Assembly: GCF_019880205.1 (NCBI RefSeq)
Contig: NZ_CP082292.1
Span: 2,480,001-2,544,000 of the forward strand
From: Pantoea alfalfae
GTDB lineage: Bacteria; Pseudomonadota; Gammaproteobacteria; Enterobacterales; Enterobacteriaceae
Direction: 5' to 3'
DNA: 64,000 nt
Under the pieces are notes generated by a model, which did no database searches, had not been told where the DNA came from, and saw nothing but the letters and a program-made list of their open reading frames with translations. The translations under genes were made by a program, and so were the position numbers. The stretch's first letter is position 1. Every line of letters starts with the position of its first letter. This document shows positions 18,083-29,040 of the stretch, one piece after another.

Positions 18083-21000
18083 ATGAAAAGAATGTTAATA
18101 AACGCAACTCAGCAGGAGGAGTTGCGCGTTGCCCTGGTTGACGGTCAGCGTCTGTACGATCTGGATATTGAAAGTCCTGGACACGAACAGAAAAAAGCCA
18201 ACATCTACAAAGGTAAAATCACTCGCATTGAACCCAGCCTTGAAGCTGCGTTTGTCGATTACGGCGCAGAGCGTCACGGTTTCCTCCCGTTAAAAGAAAT
18301 TTCCCGCGAATATTTCCCCTCCAGCTACAACGCACATGGTCGTCCGAATATTAAAGACGTGCTGCGTGAAGGCCAGGAAGTCATTGTTCAGATCGATAAA
18401 GAAGAACGCGGCAATAAAGGCGCTGCACTGACGACCTTTATCTCTCTGGCGGGCAGCTACCTGGTACTGATGCCGAATAACCCACGTGCAGGCGGTATCT
18501 CTCGCCGCATCGAAGGTGACGATCGTACCGAACTGAAAGAAGCGCTGTCGGCGCTGGATCTGCCGGAAGGCATGGGCCTGATTGTGCGTACTGCCGGCGT
18601 CGGTAAATCTGCCGAGTCGCTGCAGTGGGACTTAAGCTTCCGTCTCAAGCACTGGGAAGCGATTAAGAAAGCTGCTGAAAATCGCCCTGCTCCGTTCCTG
18701 ATCCATCAGGAGAGCAACGTGATTGTGCGTGCCTTCCGCGACTATCTGCGTCAGGACATCGGTGAAATCCTTATCGATAATCCGAAAGTGCTGGAACTGG
18801 CGCGTCAGCATATCGCGGCGCTGGGTCGTCCGGACTTCAGCAGCAAAATTAAGCTCTACACCGGTGAAATCCCGCTGTTCAGCCACTACCAGATCGAATC
18901 GCAAATCGAATCCGCTTTCCAGCGTGAAGTCCGCCTGCCTTCCGGTGGATCGATTGTGATCGACAGTACCGAAGCACTGACCGCTATCGATATCAACTCA
19001 GCACGCGCCACGCGCGGCGGTGACATTGAAGAGACTGCGTTCAACACCAACCTTGAAGCGGCCGATGAGATTGCCCGTCAGCTGCGCCTGCGTGACCTGG
19101 GCGGCCTGATCGTTATCGATTATATCGATATGACGCCGGTACGCCATCAGCGCGCTGTTGAAAACCGTCTGCGTGAAGCTGTCCGCCAGGACCGCGCCCG
19201 CATTCAGATCAGCCACATTTCACGTTTCGGCCTGCTGGAGATGTCCCGTCAGCGTCTGAGCCCGTCATTAGGTGAATCCAGTCATCATGTCTGCCCACGC
19301 TGTAGCGGTACCGGCACTATCCGTGATAACGAGTCACTGGCGCTGTCCATTCTGCGTCTGATCGAAGAAGAAGCGCTGAAAGACAACACCAAAGAAGTTC
19401 ACGCCATTGTTCCGGTTCAGGTTGCGTCTTACCTGCTGAATGAAAAACGTGAAGCGGTCAACGCGATTGAAAAACGCCAGGGCGGCGTGCGGGCAATCAT
19501 TGTTCCTGATGACAAGATGCAGACCCCGCACTACTCCGTGCTGCGCGTACGTAAAGGCGAAGAGACGCAGACCCTGAGTTATCATCTGCCGAAGCTGCAT
19601 GAAGCCGAAATGGCCATGCCGTCGGAAGAGGAACATGCTGAGCGCCGTCGTCCTGAGCAGCCTGCTCTGGCCGCCTTTGTGATGCCTGATGCGCCTCCTG
19701 CGCCGGTAGAAGTTGAGCCAGAAGTGAAGCGCGCTGAAGCTCAGCCAGCAGCAAAATCAGCCCCGGCTGTCGCTGCACCCGCGACCGTCAGCACCGGTTT
19801 CTTCGGGCGTCTGCTTGGCGGCCTGAAAAAAATGTTCGCTGGCGAAGAAGCGCCTGCTGCTGCGCCAGTGGCCACTGAGGTTGCTGAAACGCAGAAAGCA
19901 ACTGAAGAGCAGGAAAGCAACAGTGGCCGTGGCGAGCGCCGCAGCAACAATAACAACCGTCGTAACAACAATCGTCGTGAGCGTACGCCGCGTAACGGTG
20001 ATAATGCACAGTCTCGTGAAGGCCGTGAACCACGCGAAAGTCGCGAGCCGCGTGAAAGCCGTGAACCGCGCGAAAGTCGTGAGCCACGTGAAAGCCGCGA
20101 GCCGCGCGATGGCAACGATAACCGTCGCAACAAGCGTCAGTCTCAGACGGGTGAAGTACGCGAAGAGCGTCCGGCACTGAGCGAAGAAGCGCGCCAGCAG
20201 CGTGACGAGCAGCAGCAACAGCGCCGTGAACAGCGTGCTGAACGTCAGCGTCGTCGTCAGGAAGAGAAACGTGCCGGTGAAGAAGCGGCCAAAGCGGCTG
20301 AGCAGCCAGCAGTCGTTGCTGAAGCCCTGAGCGTCACTGAGGCGCAGGATGATGAACGCGTTCAGGTTATGCCGCGTCGTAAGCCGCGTCAGCTGAACCA
20401 GAAGGTGCGTGTTGATGATAACCGTCAGCCTCTGCCAGCCGAAGCCAGCGACATCGCTCCGCCTGCTGAAGGGCGTCAGGCACAGCCAGCTGACGTTGCT
20501 CAGACACAGCCTGATTTCCAGGCTTCGCAGAGTGACGAGCAGGATGATAACGATAACCGTGATAACGCCAATATGCCGCGTCGTTCACGTCGTTCGCCAC
20601 GTCATCTGCGCGTCAGCGGACAGCGTCGTCGTCGTTACCGTGATGAGCGTTACCCGACGCAGTCAGCAATGCCGCTGGCTGCTGCCGCTGCTTCACCTGA
20701 AATGGCATCCGGTAAAGTCTGGATTCGCTATCCGGTGAGCCAGGCCAGCGAAGAGCAGGTTCAGAATGTAATGCACGAGACGCCAGCTTATAACAGCGAA
20801 GAGACTGCAGACGTGACCCATGCGCTGCCGGTTGCTGCCGCCGTTGAATCGGTTGCTCAGGACGCGCCAGTGCAACAGGCCGAGCCGCAGGCAGAAACGC
20901 CAGTAGCGATCGTCAACACTGACGATACCCGTGCTATCGACGCCCCGGTTGACGAGCAGCCTTCTGTTGTTCCGGCTGCTGATGAAGCCAAAGCGGAAGC

Positions 21001-21511
21001 GGTAGCGGCTGAAGCTGTGCCTGCTGAGCCCGTCGCTGAAACGCCAGTGTCACAGCCTGCTGACCTGGTCACCGAAACAGCGGTGGTAACGCCAGCCGCT
21101 GAAGTTTCACAGCCTGCAGACGTTGCAGAGCAGTCAGCTACTGATGTCAGTGAAGAGATCGCCGCAGAGGTGGAAGAAGTGCTGAACGCGCCGGTTGCTG
21201 CTAACGCTGAAAGCGCGCCAGTCAGTGAACCTCATGCCCCGGTTGCCGCTCGCGATATCGCGCCTGCAGCACCGGTAACGGCGGTCGAGCCTGGTGCATC
21301 AGCGCCTGCTGCTGAAGCGGTGCCAAATGACGGTACGCGCTGGAAGCACTATGCCTCTGCACCGATGACCAAAGCGCCTGCGCCGGTCTGGCAGTCAGAG
21401 CCTGCTCCGCACAGTGACTGGGTACGGGCACCTTATGAGTTCGATGGTCGCGGTTCTGCGGGTGGTCATAGCGCCACACATCAGGCCACTGCCCCGGCGA
21501 CAAAGCCGTAA
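18083..21511 (+). CDS. rne: Ribonuclease E
   Basis: A 1142-residue endoribonuclease, core of the RNA degradosome at the inner membrane. The catalytic half (about 1-525) has the S1 domain, the DNase I-like site with Asp in Ile-Asp-Ile-Asn-Ser-Ala-Arg-Ala and Val-Ile-Asp-Tyr-Ile-Asp, and the Zn-link Cys-Pro-Arg-Cys near 404-407. The unstructured half has an amphipathic membrane-anchor helix near 570-585 ([13 protein letters not shown]) and an Arg-rich RNA-binding region with tandem Arg-Glu-Pro-Arg-Glu-Ser repeats near 648-675. Acidic and Ala/Pro-rich scaffold segments and a C-terminal PNPase-binding-like end (Gly-Gly-His-Ser-Ala-Thr-His) follow. It is longer than E. coli RNase E (1061), mainly in the scaffold. 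Confidence 0.97.
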   Translation: MKRMLINATQQEELRVALVDGQRLYDLDIESPGHEQKKANIYKGKITRIEPSLEAAFVDYGAERHGFLPLKEISREYFPSSYNAHGRPNIKDVLREGQEVIVQIDKEERGNKGAALTTFISLAGSYLVLMPNNPRAGGISRRIEGDDRTELKEALSALDLPEGMGLIVRTAGVGKSAESLQWDLSFRLKHWEAIKKAAENRPAPFLIHQESNVIVRAFRDYLRQDIGEILIDNPKVLELARQHIAALGRPDFSSKIKLYTGEIPLFSHYQIESQIESAFQREVRLPSGGSIVIDSTEALTAIDINSARATRGGDIEETAFNTNLEAADEIARQLRLRDLGGLIVIDYIDMTPVRHQRAVENRLREAVRQDRARIQISHISRFGLLEMSRQRLSPSLGESSHHVCPRCSGTGTIRDNESLALSILRLIEEEALKDNTKEVHAIVPVQVASYLLNEKREAVNAIEKRQGGVRAIIVPDDKMQTPHYSVLRVRKGEETQTLSYHLPKLHEAEMAMPSEEEHAERRRPEQPALAAFVMPDAPPAPVEVEPEVKRAEAQPAAKSAPAVAAPATVSTGFFGRLLGGLKKMFAGEEAPAAAPVATEVAETQKATEEQESNSGRGERRSNNNNRRNNNRRERTPRNGDNAQSREGREPRESREPRESREPRESREPRESREPRDGNDNRRNKRQSQTGEVREERPALSEEARQQRDEQQQQRREQRAERQRRRQEEKRAGEEAAKAAEQPAVVAEALSVTEAQDDERVQVMPRRKPRQLNQKVRVDDNRQPLPAEASDIAPPAEGRQAQPADVAQTQPDFQASQSDEQDDNDNRDNANMPRRSRRSPRHLRVSGQRRRRYRDERYPTQSAMPLAAAAASPEMASGKVWIRYPVSQASEEQVQNVMHETPAYNSEETADVTHALPVAAAVESVAQDAPVQQAEPQAETPVAIVNTDDTRAIDAPVDEQPSVVPAADEAKAEAVAAEAVPAEPVAETPVSQPADLVTETAVVTPAAEVSQPADVAEQSATDVSEEIAAEVEEVLNAPVAANAESAPVSEPHAPVAARDIAPAAPVTAVEPGASAPAAEAVPNDGTRWKHYASAPMTKAPAPVWQSEPAPHSDWVRAPYEFDGRGSAGGHSATHQATAPATKP
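20024..20108 (+). repeat. In-frame tandem hexapeptide repeat in rne
   Basis: About five copies of an 18-base unit encode Arg-Glu-Pro-Arg-Glu-Ser within the Arg-rich RNA-binding segment of RNase E. Third positions vary between copies, so it is an old repeat under protein-level selection rather than a fresh slippage event. Confidence 0.9.
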
Positions 21512-21532
21512 CGCATAAGCTGTTGTAAACTG

Positions 21533-21561
21533 AACCCCGGCCTGAAAGCCGGGGTTTTTTT
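21533..21561 (+). terminator. rne terminator
   Basis: Stem AACCCCGGC/GCCGGGGTT with a short loop, followed by seven T residues, 22 bases after the rne stop. Confidence 0.92.
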
Positions 21562-21777
21562 ATGGCGTCGATTCAGTCATCAGGCCGTCAAAGGGGAAAT
21601 AACCAACCCGTTTAATTCGTCAGCCATCAGTAAAGAGGGCGTCAGGCACGCTGGCCGTAATAAAGTGCGGGAAAGCATCAGGCAGGCATGCGGCGGGATA
21701 GCGTGAAGTGAGGAAGCAAAAAAACCAGACAGGCAGGCTTTATGACCAATCGCCCTGCCACCGGCTGAATCACAGGC
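21562..21777. other. Gene-free spacer between rne and flgL terminators
   Basis: I see no ORF with a credible start, no promoter and no RNA gene here. It only separates two convergent transcription units. Confidence 0.6.
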
Positions 21778-21812
21778 AAAAAAATCCCACCTTCCTTTAG
21801 CAGGAGGGTGGG
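21778..21812 (-). terminator. flgKL terminator
   Basis: On the minus strand the 11-bp stem CCCACCCTCCT/AGGAAGGTGGG (one G-U pair) is followed by ATTTTTTT. It ends the flgK-flgL message about 50 bases after the flgL stop. Confidence 0.85.
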
Positions 21813-21860
21813 AAAAAGTAAGCGCATCCGGTTAAAGTACGCTCAAAATTTCAGGTCAGA

Positions 21861-22826
21861 CTACGAATTCATCTGGAACAGTGACATCTTAGACATATCA
21901 GTAAAGGTCTTATAAGAAGCCTGAAGTGCTGTCTGCTGCATGGTGTAGCTGGAAGCCGCTTCAGTTAAATCCACGTTAACCAGGTCACTCATCTGCGAGC
22001 TGTAAATCACTTTACGGTCATCACCCTGCGCATTCAGCGTATCGATTTCACCAAGCTGAGTACCAATCTCAGAAACCACGGTTGAGACATTATTCAGCGC
22101 ATTACCCAGCCCGCGGTTGGTTTTATCCATTGCGGCCTGGAAGGTCTGTTTAGTCGTGGCGTCCGCATCATCCTGCGGGACTTTTAATGCCGCAATAGCG
22201 CTATCCAGCATCTTAAACACATTGGTTTCGCTGGCGCTGCCATCCGGCTCTTTGGTGGCATTGCCGGTGATTGACATGAAGATGCTGTCACCGGTATGCG
22301 CCACGGTCATGGTACGGCTGGTATCAACCTTCTGGGTGATCGCTTCGGTGCCGCCAGCATAACTGACGCCCGTGCCTGCCGTATCAACAAACGGCGCGCT
22401 GTCAGTTTTATAGCCGGCAAAAATATAGCGGCCATTGGCATCTTTGCTGTTGGCCAGGTTAAGCAGCTGTGAGCGGATCCCCTCCAGCTGAGTGGCAATC
22501 GAGCCACGGTCATCGTCACTCAGCGTACCGGTTGAGCCATTGACGATCAGCGTCTGCGCCGCAATGATGCCATTGGTAACGCCCTTCAGCGTATTGTCTT
22601 CCAGTGACAGGCCCTGCTCAGCAAAGGTACGCGCCAGCGCATACTGTTCACCCTGCTGCTGAGTCTGAGTCAGCACAACAGCACGTGACGCGGCAATCGG
22701 GTCATCGGAGGGATTCGTTACACGGCGACCGCTGGAGAGCTGCTCACCCACTTTCAGCCAGGAGGCTTGCGAGTCAGTAATGCCGCGCACCTGCTGTTCA
22801 AAAATCATATTTGTACTGATTCGCAT
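21861..22826 (-). CDS. flgL: Flagellar hook-filament junction protein FlgL (HAP3)
   Basis: A 321-residue export substrate that joins the hook to the filament. The N-terminal helix (Arg-Ile-Ser-Thr-Asn-Met-Ile-Phe-Glu-Gln) and the flagellin-like coiled-coil ends are typical, and the last residues form the matching C-terminal helix. Length is close to the E. coli/Salmonella protein (317). It starts 14 bases after flgK and shares its sigma-28 promoter. Confidence 0.95.
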   Translation of the reverse strand: MRISTNMIFEQQVRGITDSQASWLKVGEQLSSGRRVTNPSDDPIAASRAVVLTQTQQQGEQYALARTFAEQGLSLEDNTLKGVTNGIIAAQTLIVNGSTGTLSDDDRGSIATQLEGIRSQLLNLANSKDANGRYIFAGYKTDSAPFVDTAGTGVSYAGGTEAITQKVDTSRTMTVAHTGDSIFMSITGNATKEPDGSASETNVFKMLDSAIAALKVPQDDADATTKQTFQAAMDKTNRGLGNALNNVSTVVSEIGTQLGEIDTLNAQGDDRKVIYSSQMSDLVNVDLTEAASSYTMQQTALQASYKTFTDMSKMSLFQMNS

Positions 22827-22840
22827 GTTATCTCCTGCCC

Positions 22841-24490
22841 TTAGCGAATATTAATCAATGCGTTAAACACGGTGCTGGCAGTCTGGAGCACCTGCGCATT
22901 GGCCATGTAATATTGCTGGTATTTGGTCAGATTGGCGTACTCCTCATCGAGGTTGACGCCAGAGACTGACTGCTGGCGTTCGGTCAGCTGACTGACCACA
23001 CTTTTCTGCGTCGTGCTGGTGGTTTCCAGCGAGCTGGTTTTGTTACCCACGGTGCTGACGATAGCCGCATAGGCCTGCGACAGCGTGGCGTTGCCGCCGA
23101 CCAGCTTTACATCCTGCAGATTCAGCAGTTTCTGCGCATTGCGGTTATCACTTTCACCGCCAACCGCGCTCGCAGCAGCCACCTGAGATTCACTGGTGAT
23201 TGCCACGGACATGTCGTTAATCACATTCTGGACCGGCTTCACCAGGAAGCTGTCTTTGGCGGCAGGTGCAGGCGAGGCACCCACAGTCAGTTTCAGGCCA
23301 TCAAAACTCAGCGTGGTATTGCCACTGGCATCGGTACTCTGGGTGATGGCGGCTGCGGTGCTGTCTGACGCACGCGTTGCGGTCCAGTTATTGCCGTCAT
23401 AACTCACGGTGTAGTTAGTGGCTTTCAGCGCGCTGGTGTCGGTCCATTCAGCGGTCACGGAGGCGGCGGTACTGTTTTTACTGTTGCTCACCACGGCTGG
23501 ACTGCCGATATTAAAGAAGTCGACGCCCTGGTCGCCGTGGCTGTCAAAGCCCTGCTTATGGACGTCGTTGAAGCTGGTGGTAAACGCCGCCGCTAACTGA
23601 CCCAGCTGGTTCTGTGCCAGATCCAGATCCTGAGTGCGGAACGCCAGCAGACCGCCAAGCGAGCCGGTGGTGATCAGTTTTTCCGGAATCTCAACGTTGC
23701 CCGCCTGCCTGTCGACATAGCCAATCGTGGTACGCGTCGGATCGCTGCTGGCGCTCATCGCCACCAGCTCGTGAGATTTGTTGCCGTTAACCAGCGTCAG
23801 GCCGTTGGCCATTGATACTGTGTAATTGCCATCCTGCTGCGATACCGTCACGCCAACGACTTTATTCAGGTCATTGACCAGCTGATCACGCTTATCAAGC
23901 AGATCGTTAGGCGCCGCACCGTTGCCATTAGTCAACTTGCCAATCTGCTGGTTAAGATCGGCAATCTGGCTGGTGAGGGTGTTGACCTGTTTAACACTGG
24001 AGCTGACATCAGCATTGACGCTGTTCTGCATATTGTTCAGGTATTGCGCTGAGGTCTGGAACTGGTTCACCAGACCCTGTGCATTGCTGAGCATCGACTG
24101 ACGCGCTGACGGATCGTTGGCGTTACTGACGACGTTCTGCAGGTTGGTAAAGAAGCCCTGCAGCGAGGTCGACAGGCTGGTCGTCGCGGTCGACAGCAGA
24201 TCGTCAATGTTAGAAATCTGCGTATGCTGAGTGTCGACTGCACTGTAACTCGCGCTGGCACCCCGCAGCTGTGTGGCAATAAATGAATCATATTCACGTT
24301 GTACACCGGTAATGTTCACGCCGTTACCATAATAGCTATTACCCTGAAGGGTACTGTTCGCCTGCGCCAGTACCGTGGTCTGACGTGAATAGCCCGCCAC
24401 GGTGTAGTTAGAAATGTTGTTACTGGTGGTGCTCAGAGCGGCCTGCGCGGCACTCAATCCGCTCATCGCGGAGTTAATTATGCTGGACAT
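22841..24490 (-). CDS. flgK: Flagellar hook-associated protein FlgK (HAP1)
   Basis: A 549-residue protein placed between hook and FlgL. It begins with the flagellar-rod type motif (Ala-Leu-Ser-Thr-Thr-Ser-Asn-Asn-Ile-Ser-Asn) and ends with the heptad helix Tyr-Gln-Gln-Tyr-Tyr-Met-Ala-Asn-Ala-Gln-Val-Leu-Gln-Thr-Ala. The middle is Ser/Thr-rich and variable. Length is close to E. coli FlgK (547). Confidence 0.96.
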   Translation of the reverse strand: MSSIINSAMSGLSAAQAALSTTSNNISNYTVAGYSRQTTVLAQANSTLQGNSYYGNGVNITGVQREYDSFIATQLRGASASYSAVDTQHTQISNIDDLLSTATTSLSTSLQGFFTNLQNVVSNANDPSARQSMLSNAQGLVNQFQTSAQYLNNMQNSVNADVSSSVKQVNTLTSQIADLNQQIGKLTNGNGAAPNDLLDKRDQLVNDLNKVVGVTVSQQDGNYTVSMANGLTLVNGNKSHELVAMSASSDPTRTTIGYVDRQAGNVEIPEKLITTGSLGGLLAFRTQDLDLAQNQLGQLAAAFTTSFNDVHKQGFDSHGDQGVDFFNIGSPAVVSNSKNSTAASVTAEWTDTSALKATNYTVSYDGNNWTATRASDSTAAAITQSTDASGNTTLSFDGLKLTVGASPAPAAKDSFLVKPVQNVINDMSVAITSESQVAAASAVGGESDNRNAQKLLNLQDVKLVGGNATLSQAYAAIVSTVGNKTSSLETTSTTQKSVVSQLTERQQSVSGVNLDEEYANLTKYQQYYMANAQVLQTASTVFNALINIR

Positions 24491-24575
24491 CTCGGTTCCT
24501 TACGTTCCCCGTCAACCGGGCTGGCAGACATCAAAGTGGGCGCCAGCAGGCGAAACGCTTCTGGCTATAGGGATG

Positions 24576-24602
24576 TTATCGGCTTGCTTAAGTGAAACTT
24601 GA
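24576..24602 (-). promoter_or_regulatory. Sigma-28 (FliA) promoter of flgKL
   Basis: On the minus strand TCAA (24599-24602), a 15-base spacer and GCCGATAA (24576-24583) match the class 3 flagellar consensus TAAA-N15-GCCGATAA with one mismatch. It lies in the 122-base gap between flgJ and flgK, 85 bases before the flgK start, so flgKL can be made late, after FlgM export. Confidence 0.88.
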
Positions 24603-24612
24603 GGCGAAATGA

Positions 24613-25575
24613 TCAGAACAGGTCGCCAATATCCTGGCTGTATGCTTTGACGACTTTATCGCCCATGCTTTTGAATTGCTGAATCATTCCCACCAGCTTT
24701 TGCGCATATTTCGGGTCGGTGGCATAGCCTGCCGCCTGTAACGCCTGCGCGCCCTGCTCTGCGCTTGAGGCGTTGGTCACTGCCGCATAGCGAGGGTTTT
24801 TGGTCAACAGTTTGACGTAGTCGGTCAGCGCCTCGAAATAGGAGTTGTACACCCTGAAGCTGGCACGGACTTTCTTCGCTGCACCCTGCTCATATTCGGT
24901 GGTCATGATATCGGTGGTGTCACCTTTCCAGTCTCCGCTGGCTTTAATCCCGAACACGTTATAGCTCGGCTTGCCGTCGCGGGTCAGGATCTGTCGCTGG
25001 CCCCAGCCCGACTCCAGCGCAGCCTGCGCCAGAATCAGGTGATGTGGAATACCACTCTGCTGACTGGCCGCCTGCGCTGGCTGCGTCAGCTGAGCGATAA
25101 ACTCACGGCTGTCGCTCGGCAGCCCCGTGGATGACGCGACCGGCGGCAGTCGTGGCATCGCCTTCCGCACCATCTGCTCCAGCTGCTGGGCGGGCAGTGG
25201 TGTGGCTCCGCTGGTGCTGAGAATAAAGCTGTTATCCAGCTTCATCGGCACCGTACCGGCTTTTTCATCCGGCGCGGTGGCGGGCTGCATCTGTTTGACG
25301 ATGGTTTCCGCCAGACCGAGGCCACGCTTGCCCATCTCCTGTGCAATCTGCTGGTCATACATAGAGGTAAAAAGTTTGGTCTGCTCGTTGCCCATAATGC
25401 CGTCCTGCGGCAACGCATCGCGCATACTCTTCAGCATCATCTGTACAAACATCCCTTCAACCTGACGTGCAACCTGCAACGCATGTCCTTTCGGATCGTT
25501 GCTCGCCTGGCGTTTAAGATCATTCAGGGAGCGGCTGTCGAAAGCCGGACTCGTGACAGATTGCATATCAGCCAT
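24613..25575 (-). CDS. flgJ: Rod cap and peptidoglycan hydrolase FlgJ
   Basis: A 320-residue bifunctional protein. The N-terminal part (about 1-100) caps the growing rod. The C-terminal glucosaminidase-type domain (about 155-315) opens the peptidoglycan layer, with the catalytic glutamate likely Glu188 in Ala-Leu-Glu-Ser-Gly-Trp-Gly. Residues 100-155 form a Pro/Thr-rich linker. Length fits the enterobacterial dual-domain form (313-320). Its start overlaps the last base of flgI. Confidence 0.95.
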   Translation of the reverse strand: MADMQSVTSPAFDSRSLNDLKRQASNDPKGHALQVARQVEGMFVQMMLKSMRDALPQDGIMGNEQTKLFTSMYDQQIAQEMGKRGLGLAETIVKQMQPATAPDEKAGTVPMKLDNSFILSTSGATPLPAQQLEQMVRKAMPRLPPVASSTGLPSDSREFIAQLTQPAQAASQQSGIPHHLILAQAALESGWGQRQILTRDGKPSYNVFGIKASGDWKGDTTDIMTTEYEQGAAKKVRASFRVYNSYFEALTDYVKLLTKNPRYAAVTNASSAEQGAQALQAAGYATDPKYAQKLVGMIQQFKSMGDKVVKAYSQDIGDLF

Positions 25576-26684
25576 CAGATAATTTCCAGTTTGGCACGCA
25601 GACAGCCGGCACTCTGCATCGACTGCAGAATCGACATCAGTTCGATAGGTGATGCACCCAGCGCATTCAGCGCACGGACTACGTTATTCAGATTAGCGCT
25701 GGCATTGACGCGCTGCAGCGCACCGCCGGTCTGGCGGAGATCGATCTGGGTCTGCGTCGTCGCCACGGTCTGACCACCGGCCAGCGGTGTATCAGGCTGA
25801 CTGACGTTCTGCTGCTGGTTAACCGTCACTGACAGGTTGCCCTGCGCCACTGCACACTGATTCAGCGTGACTTCGCGGTTCATGACGACCGAGCCGGTAC
25901 GGGAGTTGATGATCACTTTGGCATCTTCAACCGGAATCGAGACATCAATGTTCTGGATCTCAGCCAGCAGACGCACCTGCGCACCATTATTCGGTGACAC
26001 GCGGATCTGCACGGTACGGGCATCCAGCGGCTGCGCTGCGCCATAACCGCCACGGGCGTTGATCGCGTCCGCAATACGCTGCGCCATCGAGAAATCTTCA
26101 TTGTTAAGCTGCAGGTTAAGGGTGTTCTGCGAGCCAAAGTTGCTCTGCAGTTCACGTTCAACCGTTGCACCGCCAGTGATGCGGCCACCGTTCAGCTGGT
26201 TGACCTGAACACTGCTGCCGCCCGCAGAGGCACCTGCACCACCGACCAGGATGTTACCCTGAGCCAGCGCATAGACCTGGTTATCAACCCCTTTCATCGG
26301 CGTCATTAACAGCGTGCCGCCGCGCAGGCTTTTAGCATTACCCAGCGATGAGACCACCACATCCAGGTTCTGTCCCTGACGGGCAAACGACGGCAGCTTA
26401 GCGGTCACCATAACGGCTGCCACGTTTTTCAGCTGCATATTGGTGCCCGCAGGCACGGTGATGCCAAGCTGCGACAGCATGTTGCTCACCGTCTGGGTAG
26501 TAAAGGGCGTCTGCGTGGTCTGGTCACCGGTGCCATCCAGACCCACGACCAGGCCGTAGCCCAGCAGCTGGTTATCACGTACGCCCTGTACCGTGGTTAA
26601 ATCACGAATCAAATCGGCTTTGGCCAGCAGGCTGACGCCCAGCAGCAGCGCCAGCCCGGCGCGTAACAGCGTTAACTTTTTCAT
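25575..26684 (-). CDS. flgI: Flagellar P-ring protein FlgI
   Basis: A 369-residue periplasmic protein that forms the P ring in the peptidoglycan layer. A Sec signal peptide is visible (Lys-Lys, a Leu-rich core, then Ala-Lys-Ala near residue 23), followed by the conserved Asp-Leu-Thr-Thr-Val-Gln-Gly-Val-Arg. Assembly in the family needs the chaperone FlgA, encoded divergently at 31986. It starts 9 bases after flgH. Confidence 0.96.
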   Translation of the reverse strand: MKKLTLLRAGLALLLGVSLLAKADLIRDLTTVQGVRDNQLLGYGLVVGLDGTGDQTTQTPFTTQTVSNMLSQLGITVPAGTNMQLKNVAAVMVTAKLPSFARQGQNLDVVVSSLGNAKSLRGGTLLMTPMKGVDNQVYALAQGNILVGGAGASAGGSSVQVNQLNGGRITGGATVERELQSNFGSQNTLNLQLNNEDFSMAQRIADAINARGGYGAAQPLDARTVQIRVSPNNGAQVRLLAEIQNIDVSIPVEDAKVIINSRTGSVVMNREVTLNQCAVAQGNLSVTVNQQQNVSQPDTPLAGGQTVATTQTQIDLRQTGGALQRVNASANLNNVVRALNALGASPIELMSILQSMQSAGCLRAKLEII

Positions 26685-26693
26685 TGAAACCTC

Positions 26694-27404
26694 TTACATC
26701 GGCGAGATGTTCAGGAAGAAACGCTGGAACCAGCCCATGGTTTGCGCCTCATTGATGTAACCATTTCCGACGTACTCAATACGTGCATCGGCGACAGCGG
26801 TAGATAACACGGCGTTACTGGCGCTGATGGTGCGTGGGTTGACCACGCCCGAGAAGCGAATGAACTCCGTGCCCTGATTAATGGCGATCTGTTTTTCACC
26901 GACTACGTGCAGGTTGCCGTTTGACAACACCTGATCCACGGTGACGGTAATGGTGCCGGTAAAGGTGTTATTGGCGGATGCGCCGCCTTTACCTGCGAAG
27001 TCGTTTTTGCCTTCGGCGCTGAGATTGGCTTTTTCGCCACCTGCACCCACCAGGCCTGCCAGACCCGTCGGCACGCCGCTCACACCAAAGCTGTTGCTGC
27101 CGTCGCGGCTGGCACTGGCTGAGGAGCTTTTGCTGGCGCTGACGTTTTCCTGCAGCGTGATGGTCAGGGTATCGCCGATGTTGCGTGGACGGCGATCTTC
27201 AAACAGCGGCTGATAGCCGTAGTTAAGTGGCGCGACGCCCTGGAATATAGAGCCGTTTACCACCGGTGGCGCGGACGGCATCGGCTGCGCCGTGGTTGCC
27301 CCCTCGACCAGCGGAGTACGCGGGACCAGGGCACATCCGTTAAGAGTTAGCAGCAACGAGGCGACTAACCAATGTCCAGGCTTGAGAATCTGTTGCTTCG
27401 CCAC
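26694..27404 (-). CDS. flgH: Flagellar L-ring lipoprotein FlgH
   Basis: A 236-residue outer-membrane lipoprotein that forms the L ring. The lipobox Leu-Asn-Gly-Cys-Ala is near residues 21-25. The mature part is Ser/Gly-rich and ends with [13 protein letters not shown], typical of FlgH. It follows flgG by 60 bases. Length is close to E. coli FlgH (232). Confidence 0.96.
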   Translation of the reverse strand: MAKQQILKPGHWLVASLLLTLNGCALVPRTPLVEGATTAQPMPSAPPVVNGSIFQGVAPLNYGYQPLFEDRRPRNIGDTLTITLQENVSASKSSSASASRDGSNSFGVSGVPTGLAGLVGAGGEKANLSAEGKNDFAGKGGASANNTFTGTITVTVDQVLSNGNLHVVGEKQIAINQGTEFIRFSGVVNPRTISASNAVLSTAVADARIEYVGNGYINEAQTMGWFQRFFLNISPM

Positions 27405-27464
27405 GGTGTCACGACCTTATTAATGTCTGTATCTCAGGCCAGCACGGGCTGGCCCTGTTCGGGA

Positions 27465-28247
27465 TTAAAGCTGGGTTAATTTCGCCAGCATCTGATCAGA
27501 GGTGCTGATCGCCTTGCTGTTGATTTCATAAGCGCGCTGCGTCTGGATCATGGTGACCAGCTCTTCCGCTACGTTAACGTTCGAGGTTTCGGTATAGCCC
27601 TGATAGAGCAGACCCGCGCCGTTCTGGCCTGGCGTGCTGTCGGTCGGTGCGCCCGATGCCTGGGTTTCCTTGTAAAGGTTTTCACCCACGCTATCGAGAC
27701 CGGCGTCGTTCATAAAGGTGCTCAGCGTTAACTGACCGACCTGTGCGGCCTGAGCCTGACCCTGCTGCGTCACGCTGACCACACCGTCACGCGACACCGT
27801 AATGCTGGTGGCGTTGGCCGGAATGGTAATGCCTGGCTGTACCGGGAAACCGGAGTTGGTCACCAGCTGTCCGTTCTGATCAACCTGAAACGCGCCATCA
27901 CGGGTATAAGCAGAGGTGCCGTCCGGCATCTGAATCTGAAAATAACCCTGACCGTTAATAGCAATATCTTTTGAGTTACTGGTCTGCGACAGGTTGCCCT
28001 GAGTATGCAGACGCTCAGTGGTCACCGGACGCACACCGGTACCGATCTGCAGGCCCGATGGCAGCGTTGTCTGTTCTGACGACTGCGTGCCCGGCTGGCG
28101 CATAGTCTGGTACATCATATCTTCGAACACGGCACGTGAACGTTTAAAGCCGTTGGTGCTGACGTTTGCCAGGTTGTTGGCAATGACGTCCATGTTCATC
28201 TGCTGCGCATCAAGACCGGTCTTAGCGATCCATAAAGAACGAATCAT
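27465..28247 (-). CDS. flgG: Distal rod protein FlgG
   Basis: A 260-residue axial protein forming the distal rod. It has the N-terminal rod signature ([11 protein letters not shown]) and the C-terminal [11 protein letters not shown]. Length equals E. coli FlgG (260). It lies 17 bases after flgF. Confidence 0.97.
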   Translation of the reverse strand: MIRSLWIAKTGLDAQQMNMDVIANNLANVSTNGFKRSRAVFEDMMYQTMRQPGTQSSEQTTLPSGLQIGTGVRPVTTERLHTQGNLSQTSNSKDIAINGQGYFQIQMPDGTSAYTRDGAFQVDQNGQLVTNSGFPVQPGITIPANATSITVSRDGVVSVTQQGQAQAAQVGQLTLSTFMNDAGLDSVGENLYKETQASGAPTDSTPGQNGAGLLYQGYTETSNVNVAEELVTMIQTQRAYEINSKAISTSDQMLAKLTQL

Positions 28248-28264
28248 GTTGTTATCCTCGCGCC

Positions 28265-29020
28265 TTAGCTCATGTTCAGGAGCTGATTGGCTTTTTGTTC
28301 ATTTTCGTCGACGTTGGTGATGACTTTCATCTGCATCTCAAAACGTCGGGCGTTGGCGATCATATCGACCATGGTTTCCACTGGTTTAACGTTGCTGCCT
28401 TCCAGCACGCCAGGCATCACCTGCATAGTGGCGTCAGCCTGCAGTGCGGCACCACGGGTCGCCTGCGTCGACGCAGTGGGACGGAACATGCCGTCATCAC
28501 TGCGCTGCAGCTCCTGCCCGGTTGCCCTGACCAGCTTCAGCTTGCCCAGCTGAACCGTGGCGTTCGGCGAATCACCGGCGTTCAGCCCGGTGATGGAGCC
28601 GTCTGCCGCAATGGTGATTTCCGTACCCTGCGGGATCACAATCGGACCGCCATCGCCCATCACAGGATTGCCCTGAACCGTCAGCGTACCGGTCGGACTG
28701 ATTTGCATATTGCCGTTGCGGGTATAGGCTTCGCTGCCGTCAGCGGTACGCACCGCCAGCCAGCCATCCTGCTGCACCGCCACATCGAGCGGACGCTCGG
28801 TGTAATCCATCGCGCCCTGACTCATGTCGGCGCCGGGTGTCGAGGCGGCGACCAGCGTACGGGTCGGCAGCGACCAGCCACTCACCGGCACCGCGCGCAG
28901 CGCATTCAGCTGTGCACGAAAACCCGGTGTTGAGGCGTTGGCGAGGTTGCTGGCGGTCACCGCCTGCTGATCCAGCGTCTGGCTGGCCGCGCCCATCGCG
29001 GTATATATCGCGTGATCCAT
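28265..29020 (-). CDS. flgF: Proximal rod protein FlgF
   Basis: A 251-residue axial rod protein exported by the flagellar type III system. The N-terminal region has [12 protein letters not shown] and the C terminus has the paired helix with [11 protein letters not shown]. Length equals the E. coli protein (251). Confidence 0.96.
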   Translation of the reverse strand: MDHAIYTAMGAASQTLDQQAVTASNLANASTPGFRAQLNALRAVPVSGWSLPTRTLVAASTPGADMSQGAMDYTERPLDVAVQQDGWLAVRTADGSEAYTRNGNMQISPTGTLTVQGNPVMGDGGPIVIPQGTEITIAADGSITGLNAGDSPNATVQLGKLKLVRATGQELQRSDDGMFRPTASTQATRGAALQADATMQVMPGVLEGSNVKPVETMVDMIANARRFEMQMKVITNVDENEQKANQLLNMS

Positions 29021-29040
29021 ATGGCAATCCTGTTAGCGAA

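Noticed and set aside
20024..20108. Regular 18-base repeats considered as a CRISPR array
   Set aside because: Units are contiguous without spacers, encode a hexapeptide in frame with rne and vary at third positions.
19741..20218. Long antisense open frames in rne
   Set aside because: They are the reverse reading of the Arg/Glu repeat region; low-complexity Leu/Arg/His peptides produced by codon bias of the sense gene.
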